DNA of 64,000 bases from Saxibacter everestensis. GTDB taxonomy: Bacteria > Actinomycetota > Actinomycetes > Actinomycetales > Brevibacteriaceae. A model generated the notes under the pieces. That model saw only the letters and a program-made list of their open reading frames with translations. It did no database searches and was not told the DNA's origin. Positions 8,723-17,738 of this stretch are shown here, piece after piece. The position numbers and the translations under genes are program-made. Within the stretch, counting starts at the first letter, position 1. Each line of letters starts with the position of its first letter. The stretch spans positions 3,830,550 to 3,894,549 of the forward strand of contig NZ_CP090958.1 of the NCBI RefSeq assembly GCF_025787225.1, given 5' to 3'.

Positions 8723-10591
8723 CTAAAACGCGGCCTCCGGCAGTTCCATCAGCTCATTGTCGGTCGCCTCCGCGATTTTGCGCTCCGCTGTCAGCTTTGG
8801 CAGAACCTGACGGGCGAAGAATCGTGCGGCCGCAACCTTGCCAAGGTAGAAGTCGCGATCCGCACCGGATACATCGCCGGCCAGCGCCTCATTGGCAACA
8901 ACGGCCTGGCGAAGCAGCAGCCAGGCGATCGCCACATCGCCGACGGCGAGCAGCAGCCGCGAGGTGTTCTGTCCGACGCGGTAGATGTTGTTGATGTCGC
9001 CGCCCTCGACCCGGGGATCGGCCGATTGCAGGAAGCCGGTCAGTGTGGCGACCAGGCCGCCGACATCGCCGAGCGCACGGCCCAGCAGCGCCCGCTCTGC
9101 GGCAAGCGCGGCACCGCCCGCCTGGCTCTCGGCGAACGCCTGGATTTCGGCCGAGAGAGCGCCGAGCGCCGCGCCCTTGTTCTTCACTATCTTGCGGAAG
9201 AAGAAGTCCATGCCCTGGATGGCGGTGGTGCCCTCGTACAAGGTGTCGATCTTCGCGTCGCGTACATACTGTTCGACCGGGTAGTCCTGCAGGAAGCCCG
9301 AGCCGCCGAACGTCTGCAGCGATTCCGTGCCGAGCAGCACCCAGGACCGCTCGGAGCCGTAACCTTTCACGATCGGCAGCAGCAGGTCGTTCGTTGAAAC
9401 GTCCAGCGGATCGGGCTCGGCACCGGCGCGTTCGGCCAGCTCGATCCGGTCCTGGACCGTGGCCGTGAGCGCCACGAGAGCGCGCAGCCCCTCGGCGTAG
9501 GCTTTCTGCGTCATCAGCGACCGCCGGACGTCGGGGTGGTGCGTTATGGTGACCCGTGGCGACGCCTTGTCCGACTGCTTCGCGAGGTCGGGGCCCTGCA
9601 CGCGCTCCTTGGCGTACTCGAGCGCATTGAGGTAGCCGGTGGACAGGGTTGCGATCGCCTTCGAGCCGACCATCATCCGCGCGTACTCGATCACGTGGAA
9701 CATCTGGCGGATGCCGTCGTGCACGTCGCCGAGCAGCGTGCCGACCGCAGGGACGCCGTCGACCTCTCCGAAGCGCACCTCGGTTGTGGTCGATACCTTG
9801 AGCCCCATTTTGTGTTCAACGTTGGTGACATAGGCTCCATTGCGCTCGCCGAGTTCGCCGGTCTCAAGGTCGACGTGGAACTTCGGCACGATGAAGAGGC
9901 TCAGCCCCTTGGTTCCCGGGCCGCCCGCGCCCTCGGTCCCCTCCGGACGGGCGAGAACGAAATGGATGATGTTGTCTGAGAGGTCATGTTCGCCGGACGT
10001 GATGAAGCGCTTCACGCCGGTGAGATGCCAGCTGCCGTCGGCTTGCTGCACTGCCTTGGTGCGGCCGGCGCCAACATCGGACCCGGCGTCCGGTTCGGTG
10101 AGCACCATGGTGGCGCCCCACTTGTTCTCGACCATATGTGCGGCAAGCCGACGCTGATCCTCAGTGCCGAGGTTGAGCAGGATTTTCGAGAACGAGGCGA
10201 ACGAGGCGTACATATGGATCGCGGGATTCGCGCCGAGGATCAGTTCGGCCGCGGCCCAGCGCAGCGATGGCGGGACGGCGGTGCCACCGAACTCCTCCGG
10301 CGCCTCGAGCTGCCACCAGCCGGAGTCCACAAATGTCTTATAGCTGTTCTTGAATGATTCAGGGAGCGTGACGGAGTAGTCTTCCGGATTGAAAACCGGC
10401 GGGTTCCGGTCGGAGTCCAGCAGCGAATCGGATAGTTCAGCACCGGCCAGCCGATTGATCTCGGACAAAATCTCCTTCGCGGTTGCCGGATCGACGTCCT
10501 CGTATGGGCCGCTGCCGAGGATTTCCTGCCGGTTGAATACCTCGAAGAGGTTGAAGTAGATATCGCGGAGGTTCGACTTGTAGTGGCTCAC
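8723..10591 (-). CDS. Acyl-CoA dehydrogenase, long C-terminally extended type
   Basis: A 622-residue flavoenzyme. It has the N-terminal helical domain, the middle beta domain with [11 protein letters not shown] (FAD contact) and K-R-F-I-T-S-G-E, and the C-terminal helical domain with [15 protein letters not shown] and [10 protein letters not shown] near residue 450. An extra region of about 130 residues follows, as in the FadE5/AidB-adjacent long family. It oxidises acyl-CoA to enoyl-CoA using FAD; chain-length preference is not readable. The GTG start has AAGGAAG upstream. It stands alone without an ETF or thiolase partner. Confidence 0.9.
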   Translation of the reverse strand: MSHYKSNLRDIYFNLFEVFNRQEILGSGPYEDVDPATAKEILSEINRLAGAELSDSLLDSDRNPPVFNPEDYSVTLPESFKNSYKTFVDSGWWQLEAPEEFGGTAVPPSLRWAAAELILGANPAIHMYASFASFSKILLNLGTEDQRRLAAHMVENKWGATMVLTEPDAGSDVGAGRTKAVQQADGSWHLTGVKRFITSGEHDLSDNIIHFVLARPEGTEGAGGPGTKGLSLFIVPKFHVDLETGELGERNGAYVTNVEHKMGLKVSTTTEVRFGEVDGVPAVGTLLGDVHDGIRQMFHVIEYARMMVGSKAIATLSTGYLNALEYAKERVQGPDLAKQSDKASPRVTITHHPDVRRSLMTQKAYAEGLRALVALTATVQDRIELAERAGAEPDPLDVSTNDLLLPIVKGYGSERSWVLLGTESLQTFGGSGFLQDYPVEQYVRDAKIDTLYEGTTAIQGMDFFFRKIVKNKGAALGALSAEIQAFAESQAGGAALAAERALLGRALGDVGGLVATLTGFLQSADPRVEGGDINNIYRVGQNTSRLLLAVGDVAIAWLLLRQAVVANEALAGDVSGADRDFYLGKVAAARFFARQVLPKLTAERKIAEATDNELMELPEAAF

Positions 10592-10742
10592 TGTGGCTTC
10601 CTTCTTCGGTCGCTGGTCGGCGCGCTGGCGATGGTGAGGGCGTGTGGCACCTCAGGCACGCCTATAGCTCAAGGATGCTACTGGCGAGTAACTTATGCAA
10701 GACGAATTAAGCCAGCCGGTGACGCCGGCCCAATGGATCGGG

Positions 10743-11798
10743 TCAGAACGGGTATGCGTGCAGCTGAGTTTGGTCCACTTCGACCCAGACCCTGGCACCC
10801 AGCTCGGCAACGCCATCAATTAACTCGGTGATTGGGACATCGGCAAACAACTCAAGTCCCTGATCGGGGTCGATGGGGGAGACCCGAAGCCGGACGGCCT
10901 CATAGTGTTCCTCCAGGCCGACGACGCGGGCGGGGTAGATGTTGTGCGCCGGGATCTCCGGAGCGTCTCGCCGGACCTGTGCCGCGGTCGGTGGCAGCGT
11001 GATGAGCGTCCTGCCGTCCAGATCGGTGCGCGCCGTCACCTTGGAGTGGCCGATCGACAGCCGGCCCTTCCGGGCGAGACCGGTAAAGATGTTCACCCCG
11101 ACCAGGCTTGCCATATAGGGTGACCGCGGCTCCGTGGTTACCTGCCGCGGCGATCCGCTTTGCACGGTTTCACCGTTCTCGAGCACGATAATCCGATCCG
11201 CCAGCACCATCGCGTCGGCGAGGTCGTGCGTTATCAGCACGGCCGGTCCGGCAAAGCTCCGCAGTTGCGCGCGCAGGTCGGATCGCAGCCGCAGCCGGGT
11301 CCCGGCATCGACGGCGGCGAGTGGTTCGTCGAGCAACAAGAGGTCCGGTTCCGAGGCGAGAGCCCGGGCAAGGGCGACCCGCTGCGCCTGACCGCCGGAT
11401 ACCTCGCTCGGCCTGGCCTGCGCTCGCGATCCGAGCCCGACCCGTCGAAGCCAGTCGGCCGCTCTCCGGCGGGCAGCTGTTTTCGTGCTGCCGCGCGCCC
11501 GCAATCCGAAGGCGACGTTCTCCAGCAGGCTCAGGTGTGGAAAGAGCAGATAGTCCTGGAAGACCACACCCACCCGGCGCTGATCGGGACTTCGGCGCCG
11601 CGTGCCGTCGTCGAGGGTTTCGGTGCCGAGCCGGATACTGCCGGTGGCCAATGGAAGCAGGCCGGCCAGCGTGTGCAGCGCTGTTGACTTACCGGCGCCG
11701 TTCGGGCCGAGTAGGGCGACGGTCTCTCCTGCCGCTACCTCAAGATCGAGGTTGAGGGTGAAGCTGCCTCGCTTCACCGTGCCCACCGCCCTAAGCAT
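10743..11798 (-). CDS. modC: Molybdate ABC transporter ATP-binding protein
   Basis: A 351-residue cytosolic ATPase of the molybdate/tungstate importer. Walker A G-P-N-G-A-G-K-S-T is at residues 31-39, the signature V-S-G-G-Q-A-Q-R-V-A-L near 133, and Walker B L-L-L-L-D-E-P after it. A C-terminal TOBE/Mop-like domain (about 285-350) senses or binds oxyanion. It is the last gene of the operon; its ATG lies within the last codons of modB (8-bp overlap ATGCTTAG). The assignment as ModC rests on the adjacent modA and modB and on the TOBE domain. Confidence 0.92.
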   Translation of the reverse strand: MLRAVGTVKRGSFTLNLDLEVAAGETVALLGPNGAGKSTALHTLAGLLPLATGSIRLGTETLDDGTRRRSPDQRRVGVVFQDYLLFPHLSLLENVAFGLRARGSTKTAARRRAADWLRRVGLGSRAQARPSEVSGGQAQRVALARALASEPDLLLLDEPLAAVDAGTRLRLRSDLRAQLRSFAGPAVLITHDLADAMVLADRIIVLENGETVQSGSPRQVTTEPRSPYMASLVGVNIFTGLARKGRLSIGHSKVTARTDLDGRTLITLPPTAAQVRRDAPEIPAHNIYPARVVGLEEHYEAVRLRVSPIDPDQGLELFADVPITELIDGVAELGARVWVEVDQTQLHAYPF

Positions 11799-12591
11799 TG
11801 GCGTTCACCCGACGGGTCCAGCGATCGCCGAGCACGGCGAGGATGGCGACTGAGACCAGCAGAAGCAGCAGGGCGAGGACGATTGCCGCCTCCGGGTCGT
11901 TTTCCATCGCGAGATAGACGGCCAACGGCATGGTCTGGGTTGTACCGGGAAAGTTCCCGGCGAATGTGATGGTGGCGCCGAACTCGCCAAGCGCGCGAGC
12001 CCACGCAAGAACCGATCCGGCGAGCACGCCCGGCCAAATCAGCGGCAGTGTCACCCGGCGGAATGTGTACCAGCGTGAGGCGCCGAGCGTCGCGGCGGCG
12101 GCATCGAAGCGGTTGTCCAGGCCGCGTAGCGCGCCTTCCACCGTTACCACCAGGAATGGCATTGCCACGAAGGTCTCCGCCATGATCACGCCGAGTGTTG
12201 TGAACGGAAGAGAAACGCCGAACGCGTCGTCCAGCAGGCGGCCGATGAACCCGTTGCGACCGAAAACCAGCAGTAGTGCGACGCCGCCAACGACCGGCGG
12301 CATCACGAGCGGCACGGTGACGAGCGCGCGGATCAGGCCCCGCCCGCGGAAGCGCGCCTTGGCCAGCAGCCAGGCCAGCGGGACGCCGAGCACAATCGAG
12401 ATCAGCGTCGCCGCGCTCGCGCAGATCAGTGAAAGTCGCATTGCATCGGCGACCGTCGGGGTGCCGAGTATTTCGATGAGTCGGGTCCAGGGTGTCCCAA
12501 CCACCAAGCCGATCGCAGGCAGGACAAGAAACAGCAGTCCGATGGCGGCCGGAATTGCCAGCGGCCACGGCAGCCGCCAACTAGAGCGCAT
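11791..12591 (-). CDS. modB: Molybdate ABC transporter permease
   Basis: A 266-residue integral membrane protein with five to six transmembrane helices. The EAA loop that contacts ModC is visible (A-A-A-A-T-L-G-A-S-R-W-Y-T-F-R-R-V-T-L-P-L), followed by the G-E-F-G-A-T segment characteristic of ModB/CysT permeases. It forms the homodimeric channel of the ModABC importer. modA ends 14 nt upstream and modC overlaps its 3' end by 8 nt, so the three are one transcription and translation unit. Confidence 0.93.
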   Translation of the reverse strand: MRSSWRLPWPLAIPAAIGLLFLVLPAIGLVVGTPWTRLIEILGTPTVADAMRLSLICASAATLISIVLGVPLAWLLAKARFRGRGLIRALVTVPLVMPPVVGGVALLLVFGRNGFIGRLLDDAFGVSLPFTTLGVIMAETFVAMPFLVVTVEGALRGLDNRFDAAAATLGASRWYTFRRVTLPLIWPGVLAGSVLAWARALGEFGATITFAGNFPGTTQTMPLAVYLAMENDPEAAIVLALLLLLVSVAILAVLGDRWTRRVNANA

Positions 12592-12605
12592 TGATCCGCA
12601 CCTGC

Positions 12606-13382
12606 CTAGCTTGGCGGCTGGAATCCGGCGTCGTCGAAGACTTCTCGGGCAGCGGGGGACATGATGTATTCAACGAAGGCCTTCGCGGCGTCAGGGTTCT
12701 GGGACTCCGGCAGTGCCGCGATCGGATACTTGTTCACGGCAGCCGAAGACTGCGGGAACTCCAGCATATCGACGCTGTCCTTTGCGGCCAGCGCGTCGGT
12801 CCGGTAGACAAGCGCGGCGTCGACCTCGTTGAGCTTCACCTTGGCCAGTGCGGCCTTGACGTCCTTTTCAAGGGTGTCCGGTTGTGGTGTCACGCCGGCC
12901 CTGTCAAGGACCGTCTGTGCCGCCGCCCCGCATGGCACCTCGGCGGCGCAGAGCGCAATCTTCTTCTGCTCGTCGGCAAAGTCGCGGAGGTCGGTGACCC
13001 CGGCGCGGTTACCTTTGGGCACGGCGATTACCAGCACGTTCGTGACGAAGACTTCTGGATCGAGGGGGGAATCGGAGGCGTCGGACACAGTCTTCATCGT
13101 CTTCTCGTCTGCAGAGGCAAAGACATCGACGGGCGCCTGGTCGGTGATCTGCTGTGCTAGGGCCGAGGATGCGCCGAAGTTGAACTTCAGATCGACTCCC
13201 GGGTTATCGGCCATGAAGCTGTCGCCGAGTGCGGTGAATGTTTCGGTCAGTGACGCCGCGGCCGACACCGTCAGTGTGCCGCTCAGCCCGGACTTCCCCG
13301 GGGCGGCCTCGCTGGCACTGCCGCATCCGGTTGCAGCGAGCAATGATGCCGCTGCCAGCAGGGCAACCAGGCGCCTAAGCAT
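12606..13382 (-). CDS. modA: Molybdate-binding lipoprotein
   Basis: A 258-residue substrate-binding lipoprotein. The signal peptide ends in a lipobox L-L-A-A-T-G-C with Cys20 as the lipidated residue. The T-V-S-A-A-A-S-L-T-E-T-F start of mature ModA supplies oxyanion-binding Ser residues, with N-F-G-A-S-S-A-L-A-Q-Q-I further on and D-A-A-L-V-Y-R-T-D near the C-terminus. The ATG at 13382 is preferred over upstream starts because it begins the signal peptide and has GGGAG upstream. It overlaps the regulator stop by 8 nt (ATGCTTAG, the same string as at modB-modC). Confidence 0.93.
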   Translation of the reverse strand: MLRRLVALLAAASLLAATGCGSASEAAPGKSGLSGTLTVSAAASLTETFTALGDSFMADNPGVDLKFNFGASSALAQQITDQAPVDVFASADEKTMKTVSDASDSPLDPEVFVTNVLVIAVPKGNRAGVTDLRDFADEQKKIALCAAEVPCGAAAQTVLDRAGVTPQPDTLEKDVKAALAKVKLNEVDAALVYRTDALAAKDSVDMLEFPQSSAAVNKYPIAALPESQNPDAAKAFVEYIMSPAAREVFDDAGFQPPS

Positions 13383-13794
13383 CGCGAGCTCCCGGTCGGT
13401 CGAGCACGACATTTGTCGCTTTGATGCTGGCAACTGCTGCCACCCCGACCTCGAGGCCGAGTTCCTCGGCCGCCTCTGCGCTGATCAGTGAGACCACCCG
13501 GAATGGACCGGCCTGGATGTCGACCTGGGCCATCACGGAATCCTTTTTCACGGCAGTCACGATGCCGGGAAAGTGATTGCGAGCAGTGGATGGCGTTCTG
13601 CTGCCCGGGGTTTCCGGTGCCGATTCGCCGAGTTCCAGGGCGAGTCGGGCAAGATCCGCGCCATCAATCATCTGGCGTCCGGAGGAGCCGGCGCGGTCCG
13701 CCGCCCTCAGTCGTCCCTGGTCGATCCACCGCCGCACGGTGTCGTCGCTGACGGCGAGCAGCCGCGCAGCTTCGGAAATCCTAAATCGCGTCAT
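13375..13794 (-). CDS. Helix-turn-helix / TOBE (molbindin) regulator of the mod operon
   Basis: A 139-residue protein. The N-terminal MerR/excisionase-like helix-turn-helix (F-R-I-S-E-A-A-R-L-L-A-V-S-D-D-T-V-R-R-W-I) occupies about residues 3-45. A linker leads to a single TOBE/Mop domain (about 70-130), the module that binds molybdate. This domain pair is known in actinobacterial mod loci and is the likely molybdate-responsive regulator or molybdenum-binding partner. It is first in the operon and overlaps modA. The ATG at 13794 is chosen as the start of the HTH; an in-frame ATG at 13806 is possible, and neither has a clear Shine-Dalgarno sequence. Confidence 0.85.
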   Translation of the reverse strand: MTRFRISEAARLLAVSDDTVRRWIDQGRLRAADRAGSSGRQMIDGADLARLALELGESAPETPGSRTPSTARNHFPGIVTAVKKDSVMAQVDIQAGPFRVVSLISAEAAEELGLEVGVAAVASIKATNVVLDRPGARDA

Positions 13795-13827
13795 GAAGCT
13801 GAGCATACAGCCGCAAATGCGGCTTTG

Positions 13828-14325
13828 TCAGTCGATTTTGTCGGCTTTTGATTCCTTTGAGGTTTCCGGGGCTGGTTCTGCCGCTGTCCCGGGGGCCGGT
13901 GGTGCTGTCCCGAGTGTCGTCCTGGGATCGGCGGCGGGACCTGTCTCCGGATCTGCCCCGGGACCTGTTTCCGGTTCTGCGGCGAACTCGGTGCGGTACG
14001 ACTCGCCCCAACGCTCGATGTCGCTCACCAGTGGTGCGAGCGTCCGGGCGAAGCCGCTGACCGAGTATTCGACCTTAGGTGGCACCTGGTGATAGACCTT
14101 TCGCACCACGATGCCGTCTTCCTCGAGCTCGCGTAGCTGCCGACTGAGCATCCGGGGCGTTATGTTCGGCATCAACCTGCCGAGTTCGCCGAACCGCCGG
14201 GTTTCGGCGAGCAGATGCTTCAGAATTGTCAGCTTCCAGATGCCCCCGAGCACGGCCATGGCCACCTCAAGGGTGCAGCTGTCGATGGTTTTCGCAACGG
14301 CCTTTCGCATGGGCTCAGTATACAT
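13828..14325 (-). CDS. HxlR-family transcriptional regulator with low-complexity tail
   Basis: A 165-residue winged-helix regulator. The HxlR core (about residues 14-108) has the opening Cys of this family (S-C-T-L-E-V-A), L-G-G-I-W-K-L-T-I-L, F-G-E-L-G-R-L-M-P-N-I-T-P-R-M-L and V-E-Y-S-V-S-G-F. The last 50 or so residues are Pro/Glu/Thr/Gly-rich with imperfect repeats of G-x-x-P-E-T-G-P, unlike the usual compact HxlR of about 110-120 residues. The divergent gene across 176 bp encodes a quinone reductase, a common HxlR target, so redox or quinone-responsive control is inferred. Start could also be the ATG at 14310. Confidence 0.85.
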   Translation of the reverse strand: MYTEPMRKAVAKTIDSCTLEVAMAVLGGIWKLTILKHLLAETRRFGELGRLMPNITPRMLSRQLRELEEDGIVVRKVYHQVPPKVEYSVSGFARTLAPLVSDIERWGESYRTEFAAEPETGPGADPETGPAADPRTTLGTAPPAPGTAAEPAPETSKESKADKID

Positions 14326-14501
14326 TTTGGCACTACTAGACGAATAAGACAGTACTTGCGTCCAGGGAACTGTTCGCCGACGCTGGGATTGGCAGGGTTT
14401 ACTGACGAGCAGAGCTCAAGGCTGGTCGGCAGCAATGCCGGGCAGAGCTCATAGCCAGGCAAGGCTCCGGGTGCCGGGCGCGATACCGAGAAGGAGATCA
14501 G

Positions 14502-15275
14502 ATGAAGGTGCTATGGCTCTTCGCGCATCCCGAACACCGCTCATTGAACGGCGCGCTTCGCGACGTCGGGCTTCGCAGTCTGAAGGCCCACGGGCACCAG
14601 TATCGCGAGTCCGACCTGTATGCGATGGGATGGAATCCGGTGGTCACCGGAGCCGACTTCGGGCATGACGGCGTTGATCGACTTAGGGTAGCCGCGGCAT
14701 CCAAAGGAGCGTATCTTGACCAGACGCTGAGTGATGAGGTGTTGGTTGAGCAGGAAAAGCTGGCGTGGGCCGACACGGTGGTCTTGCAGTTTCCGCTGTG
14801 GTGGTACGGGATGCCGGCCATACTCAAAGGCTGGTTCGATCGAGTATTCGTCAAGGGCTTCGGATATGGAGTCATTGATCGGCGGACCGGCCGCACGCTT
14901 CGTTACGGCGAGGGCAAGCTCGCCGGTCGGCGCGCAATGATCATCGTTACTGCCGGTGCGCCTGAGGCAACGATCGGACCGCGAGGCGTCAATGGCGATA
15001 TCGATCAGTTGCTGTTCCCGCTGACCCACGGCACGCTCTGGTACAGCGGCATCACGGTGTTGCCGCCACTCGTCGTTTCCGGGGCGGACCGGCTCCCTGA
15101 TCTGGAGTTCACCAGGGTGTCCCAGGAACTGGAGCGGCGGCTGCTCTCCGTGCCGACGGCGGAGCCGGTTCCGTTCCGCTATCAGAATTGCGGCGACTAC
15201 GACGAAGACCTCGTGTTGCGCCCGGATGTGGCGCGATGTGAAACGGGTCTGGCGGCGCACATCGCGGGAAACTAA
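14502..15275 (+). CDS. NAD(P)H:quinone oxidoreductase (MdaB/KefF/NQO1-like)
   Basis: A 257-residue flavodoxin-fold enzyme. The opening M-K-V-L-W-L-F-A-H-P-E-H-R-S-L-N-G-A-L is the FMN/FAD phosphate loop, and F-P-L-W-W-Y-G-M-P-A-I-L-K-G-W-F-D-R-V-F is the family hallmark. It would reduce quinones by two electrons with NAD(P)H, limiting semiquinone formation. A clear AGGAGA sits before the ATG. It is divergent from an HxlR regulator, which probably controls it. Its TAA overlaps the TAG of the convergent MocR gene by 2 nt (15273-15274). Confidence 0.88.
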   Translation: MKVLWLFAHPEHRSLNGALRDVGLRSLKAHGHQYRESDLYAMGWNPVVTGADFGHDGVDRLRVAAASKGAYLDQTLSDEVLVEQEKLAWADTVVLQFPLWWYGMPAILKGWFDRVFVKGFGYGVIDRRTGRTLRYGEGKLAGRRAMIIVTAGAPEATIGPRGVNGDIDQLLFPLTHGTLWYSGITVLPPLVVSGADRLPDLEFTRVSQELERRLLSVPTAEPVPFRYQNCGDYDEDLVLRPDVARCETGLAAHIAGN

Positions 15276-16684
15276 GATCCGGCGCGGTCGATTGTCCGGC
15301 CGAGGATACGTGCTCCCTCTGGATATGCACCCGGATTCGGCCCCGAGTAGTTGAGCCGGATGAATGGGCCTGCTGGTTCGGCTGGGAACCACTCGGTGCC
15401 GGCGGCGATGATGACGCCGGCCCTCTCGCAGCCGCGGGTCAGCTGTTCGAGGTCGGTGCCATCGGGCAGACGTGCCCAGAGGTTCAGCCCTCCCTTCGGA
15501 ACGTGCTCGATGTGGGCCTGCGGTGCATGCTCGCGCATGCTGCTGACGAGGAGGTCGCGCCGCGATTGGAGCTGGTGCCGGAGGCTTCGTCGATGGGTCG
15601 TCCAGGCGGGCTGTGTGACGACATCGAGGGAGGCCGCCTGGAGGAGGCCGCTGACATACATCGACTCCGCGCCACGGTCTGCAAGGATGCGTTCCCGTGC
15701 CGGTCCTCTAGCGATGACGGCGGCAATGCGGATTGCTGGGGAGACGCTCTTCGTCAAAGATCGAAGGTAGACGACGTGGCCGGAATCGTCGCGGGTGGCG
15801 ACGGGTACGGGATTGCTGGTGATGCCGAAGTCGTGTGCCCAGTCGTCCTCGATGAGGAACGCGCTGTTCGCGCGCACCACATCCAGGATCTGTTCACTCC
15901 GCCCGGTTGCCCATTGCGCTCCGGTGGGGTTCGCGTAGTTGGGTTGCGCGTAGAACAGCCGTGCGCCAGTTTTCTCGAATGCCCGGTCCAGCTGTTCCGG
16001 GTCGGGGCCGTCTGGTCCGCTGGGTATCGGGATGACGCGGGCGTCGGCTTGGGCGGCGGCCAGGATCGCGCCCCAGTAGGTCGGAGACTCCATCAGTAGC
16101 GGTTGCCCGCTGCCGGCCAGTGCGCTGAAGATGGAGCTGAGTCCGCTCTGGCTTCCGGGCAGCACGATGACGTCGCTCGGCGTCGGCGGGCTAATACCCG
16201 CCGGGGTGGAGCCGCCGAGTTCGTGCGCGAACCAGGATTGCAGCTCCGGGAGTCCGGCAACGGGTGGGCGGGAAAGGGCTGCGTCGCCCCGGGCCGCCCG
16301 GGCCAGTGCCGCCCTGACCAGACGCTCCGGCAGAAGTTCCCGATCCGGATAGCCCGAGTGGAAGGCAATGGCATCATTCGGTGCGCTACGCAGCGCGGCG
16401 GAGGTCGTTGGAAGTTGCGTCTGCCGGGAACCGAGGGCCGCGCTCTGCCAGCCGTAATCAGATGGGCGGGCGGCCCGAGCTGCCCGGACGAAGGTCCCCA
16501 CGCCAGGGCGGCTCTCGATCAGGCCCTGCGCTGTGAGCATCTGCAATGCCTTCTGCACTGTCACCGGACTGGCTTGATACTCGGCAACCAGGCGCCGTGT
16601 GGATGGGAGTCGGGATCCCGGTGCGGCGCCGCCGAGCCATTCCCTTAGCCCCGCGGCAATTCGAGAACTGCTATCGTTGGTCAT
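15272..16684 (-). CDS. MocR-type GntR regulator with aminotransferase domain
   Basis: A 470-residue regulator. The N-terminal GntR winged helix (about residues 1-70) has L-P-S-T-R-R-L-V-A-E-Y-x-x-S-P-V-T-V-Q-K-A-L and G-L-I-E-S-R-P-G-V-G-T-F. A fold-type-I aminotransferase domain follows; the PLP Lys lies in Y-L-R-S-L-T-K-S-V-S-P. MocR proteins usually sense PLP or an amino-acid adduct and control a divergent gene. Here the divergent gene is a DMT-family exporter. A 14-bp perfect palindrome lies 9 nt before the chosen ATG. An in-frame start at 16693 would place the gene start closer to the palindrome. Confidence 0.88.
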   Translation of the reverse strand: MTNDSSSRIAAGLREWLGGAAPGSRLPSTRRLVAEYQASPVTVQKALQMLTAQGLIESRPGVGTFVRAARAARPSDYGWQSAALGSRQTQLPTTSAALRSAPNDAIAFHSGYPDRELLPERLVRAALARAARGDAALSRPPVAGLPELQSWFAHELGGSTPAGISPPTPSDVIVLPGSQSGLSSIFSALAGSGQPLLMESPTYWGAILAAAQADARVIPIPSGPDGPDPEQLDRAFEKTGARLFYAQPNYANPTGAQWATGRSEQILDVVRANSAFLIEDDWAHDFGITSNPVPVATRDDSGHVVYLRSLTKSVSPAIRIAAVIARGPARERILADRGAESMYVSGLLQAASLDVVTQPAWTTHRRSLRHQLQSRRDLLVSSMREHAPQAHIEHVPKGGLNLWARLPDGTDLEQLTRGCERAGVIIAAGTEWFPAEPAGPFIRLNYSGPNPGAYPEGARILGRTIDRAGS

Positions 16685-16693
16685 GAGAAGCAA

Positions 16694-16707
16694 TAGTAGC
16701 GCTACTA
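16694..16707. promoter_or_regulatory. Palindromic operator between the MocR and DMT genes
   Basis: A perfect 14-bp palindrome TAGTAGCGCTACTA lies between the divergent start codons. TACGAT at 16706-16711 overlaps its right edge and could be the -10 of the rightward DMT promoter. The position and symmetry fit an operator for the MocR-type regulator; binding is inferred. Confidence 0.6.
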
Positions 16708-16742
16708 CGATTTTTCGGCCGCCGATACTCTCTAATCAGCGT

Positions 16743-17672
16743 GTGGGGCTGTGGTGGGGCCTTCTCGGAGTAGCGGCTTTCTCCTTTACCGTTCCCTTCA
16801 CCCGAGTCGCCGTCGCTGGGCTGTCGCCGCTGTTCATCGGGTCCGCGCGCGCAGTCGTGGCCGCTATTCTGGCCGTGCTGGCGCTTGCGCTGACCCGGCA
16901 GCGGTTCCCTCGTGGCATGCAGTGGGCGCGGCTCACGGTAGTCGCTGGCGGGATAGTCGTGGGATTCCCGCTGCTCACATCGTTTGCGCTCACAACCGTG
17001 CCGGCCGGCCATGGCGCCGTCGTTATTGCGCTGCTTCCCGCTGCGACTGCGACGGCCGCGGTTATTCGGGGCCGGGAACGTCCACCGGTAGCGTTCTGGG
17101 CCGTTACGGCCGCGGGATCAATCGCGGCGATAGTTTTCGCCTTCGCGCAGCCCGGCGGTTTCGGGCAATTGCACTGGGCGGACCTGCTGCTCTTCTGCGC
17201 CGTGCTGGCCGCCGCCATCGGATACGCCGAAGGCGGATTGCTCGCCCGAGAGATCGGCGCGTGGCAGACAGTATCCTGGGCACTTGTCCTCGCATCGCCG
17301 CTGATGGTGTTCCTGACCGGGGTTTCAGTCGCCCAGCAGCTGCCCACGGGGACCTCGCTGCAGTGGGCGGCTTTTGGCTATCTCGGCGTGGTCAGCATGT
17401 TCCTTGGCTTTTTCGCCTGGTACCGCGGCCTTGCCATCGGGCCGATCGCTCAAGTGGGTCAGATCCAGCTCGTGCAGCCGGTACTGAGCATTTGCTGGGC
17501 AGCGCTCCTGCTGGGCGAGGCGCTGAGCTGGCAAACCATTGTCGGCGGAGTCGCCGTCATCCTCTGTGCAGGTATCGCCGTCCGTGTCCGGCTCAGGCCG
17601 CAGCTCCAGCCGCGGCTCCAGACCGAAATCGCGGCTCCAGCCGCAGCCACAGCTCCAGACCGAAATCGTTGA
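16743..17672 (+). CDS. DMT-superfamily exporter (EamA domains)
   Basis: About 309 residues from a GTG at 16743, with ten predicted transmembrane helices in two EamA repeats. F-S-F-T-V-P-F-T-R is in the first helix, and the second repeat carries F-A-W-Y-R-G-L-A-I-G-P-I-A-Q-V. EamA proteins export amino acids and metabolites. The frame is open upstream to an ATG at 16683, but that would put the operator palindrome inside the gene, so I prefer GTG 16743. The C-terminal tail (Q-L-Q-P-R-L-Q-T-E-I-A-A-P) is encoded by short duplicated DNA. The divergent MocR gene suggests regulation by amino-acid or PLP signals. Confidence 0.82.
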   Translation: MGLWWGLLGVAAFSFTVPFTRVAVAGLSPLFIGSARAVVAAILAVLALALTRQRFPRGMQWARLTVVAGGIVVGFPLLTSFALTTVPAGHGAVVIALLPAATATAAVIRGRERPPVAFWAVTAAGSIAAIVFAFAQPGGFGQLHWADLLLFCAVLAAAIGYAEGGLLAREIGAWQTVSWALVLASPLMVFLTGVSVAQQLPTGTSLQWAAFGYLGVVSMFLGFFAWYRGLAIGPIAQVGQIQLVQPVLSICWAALLLGEALSWQTIVGGVAVILCAGIAVRVRLRPQLQPRLQTEIAAPAAATAPDRNR

Positions 17673-17738
17673 CGTCCCGCGGACCAGTCGCAATCATCCA
17701 GGGTGACCGCCTGTGCCTCGCCCTCGTGGTTAGCGAGA

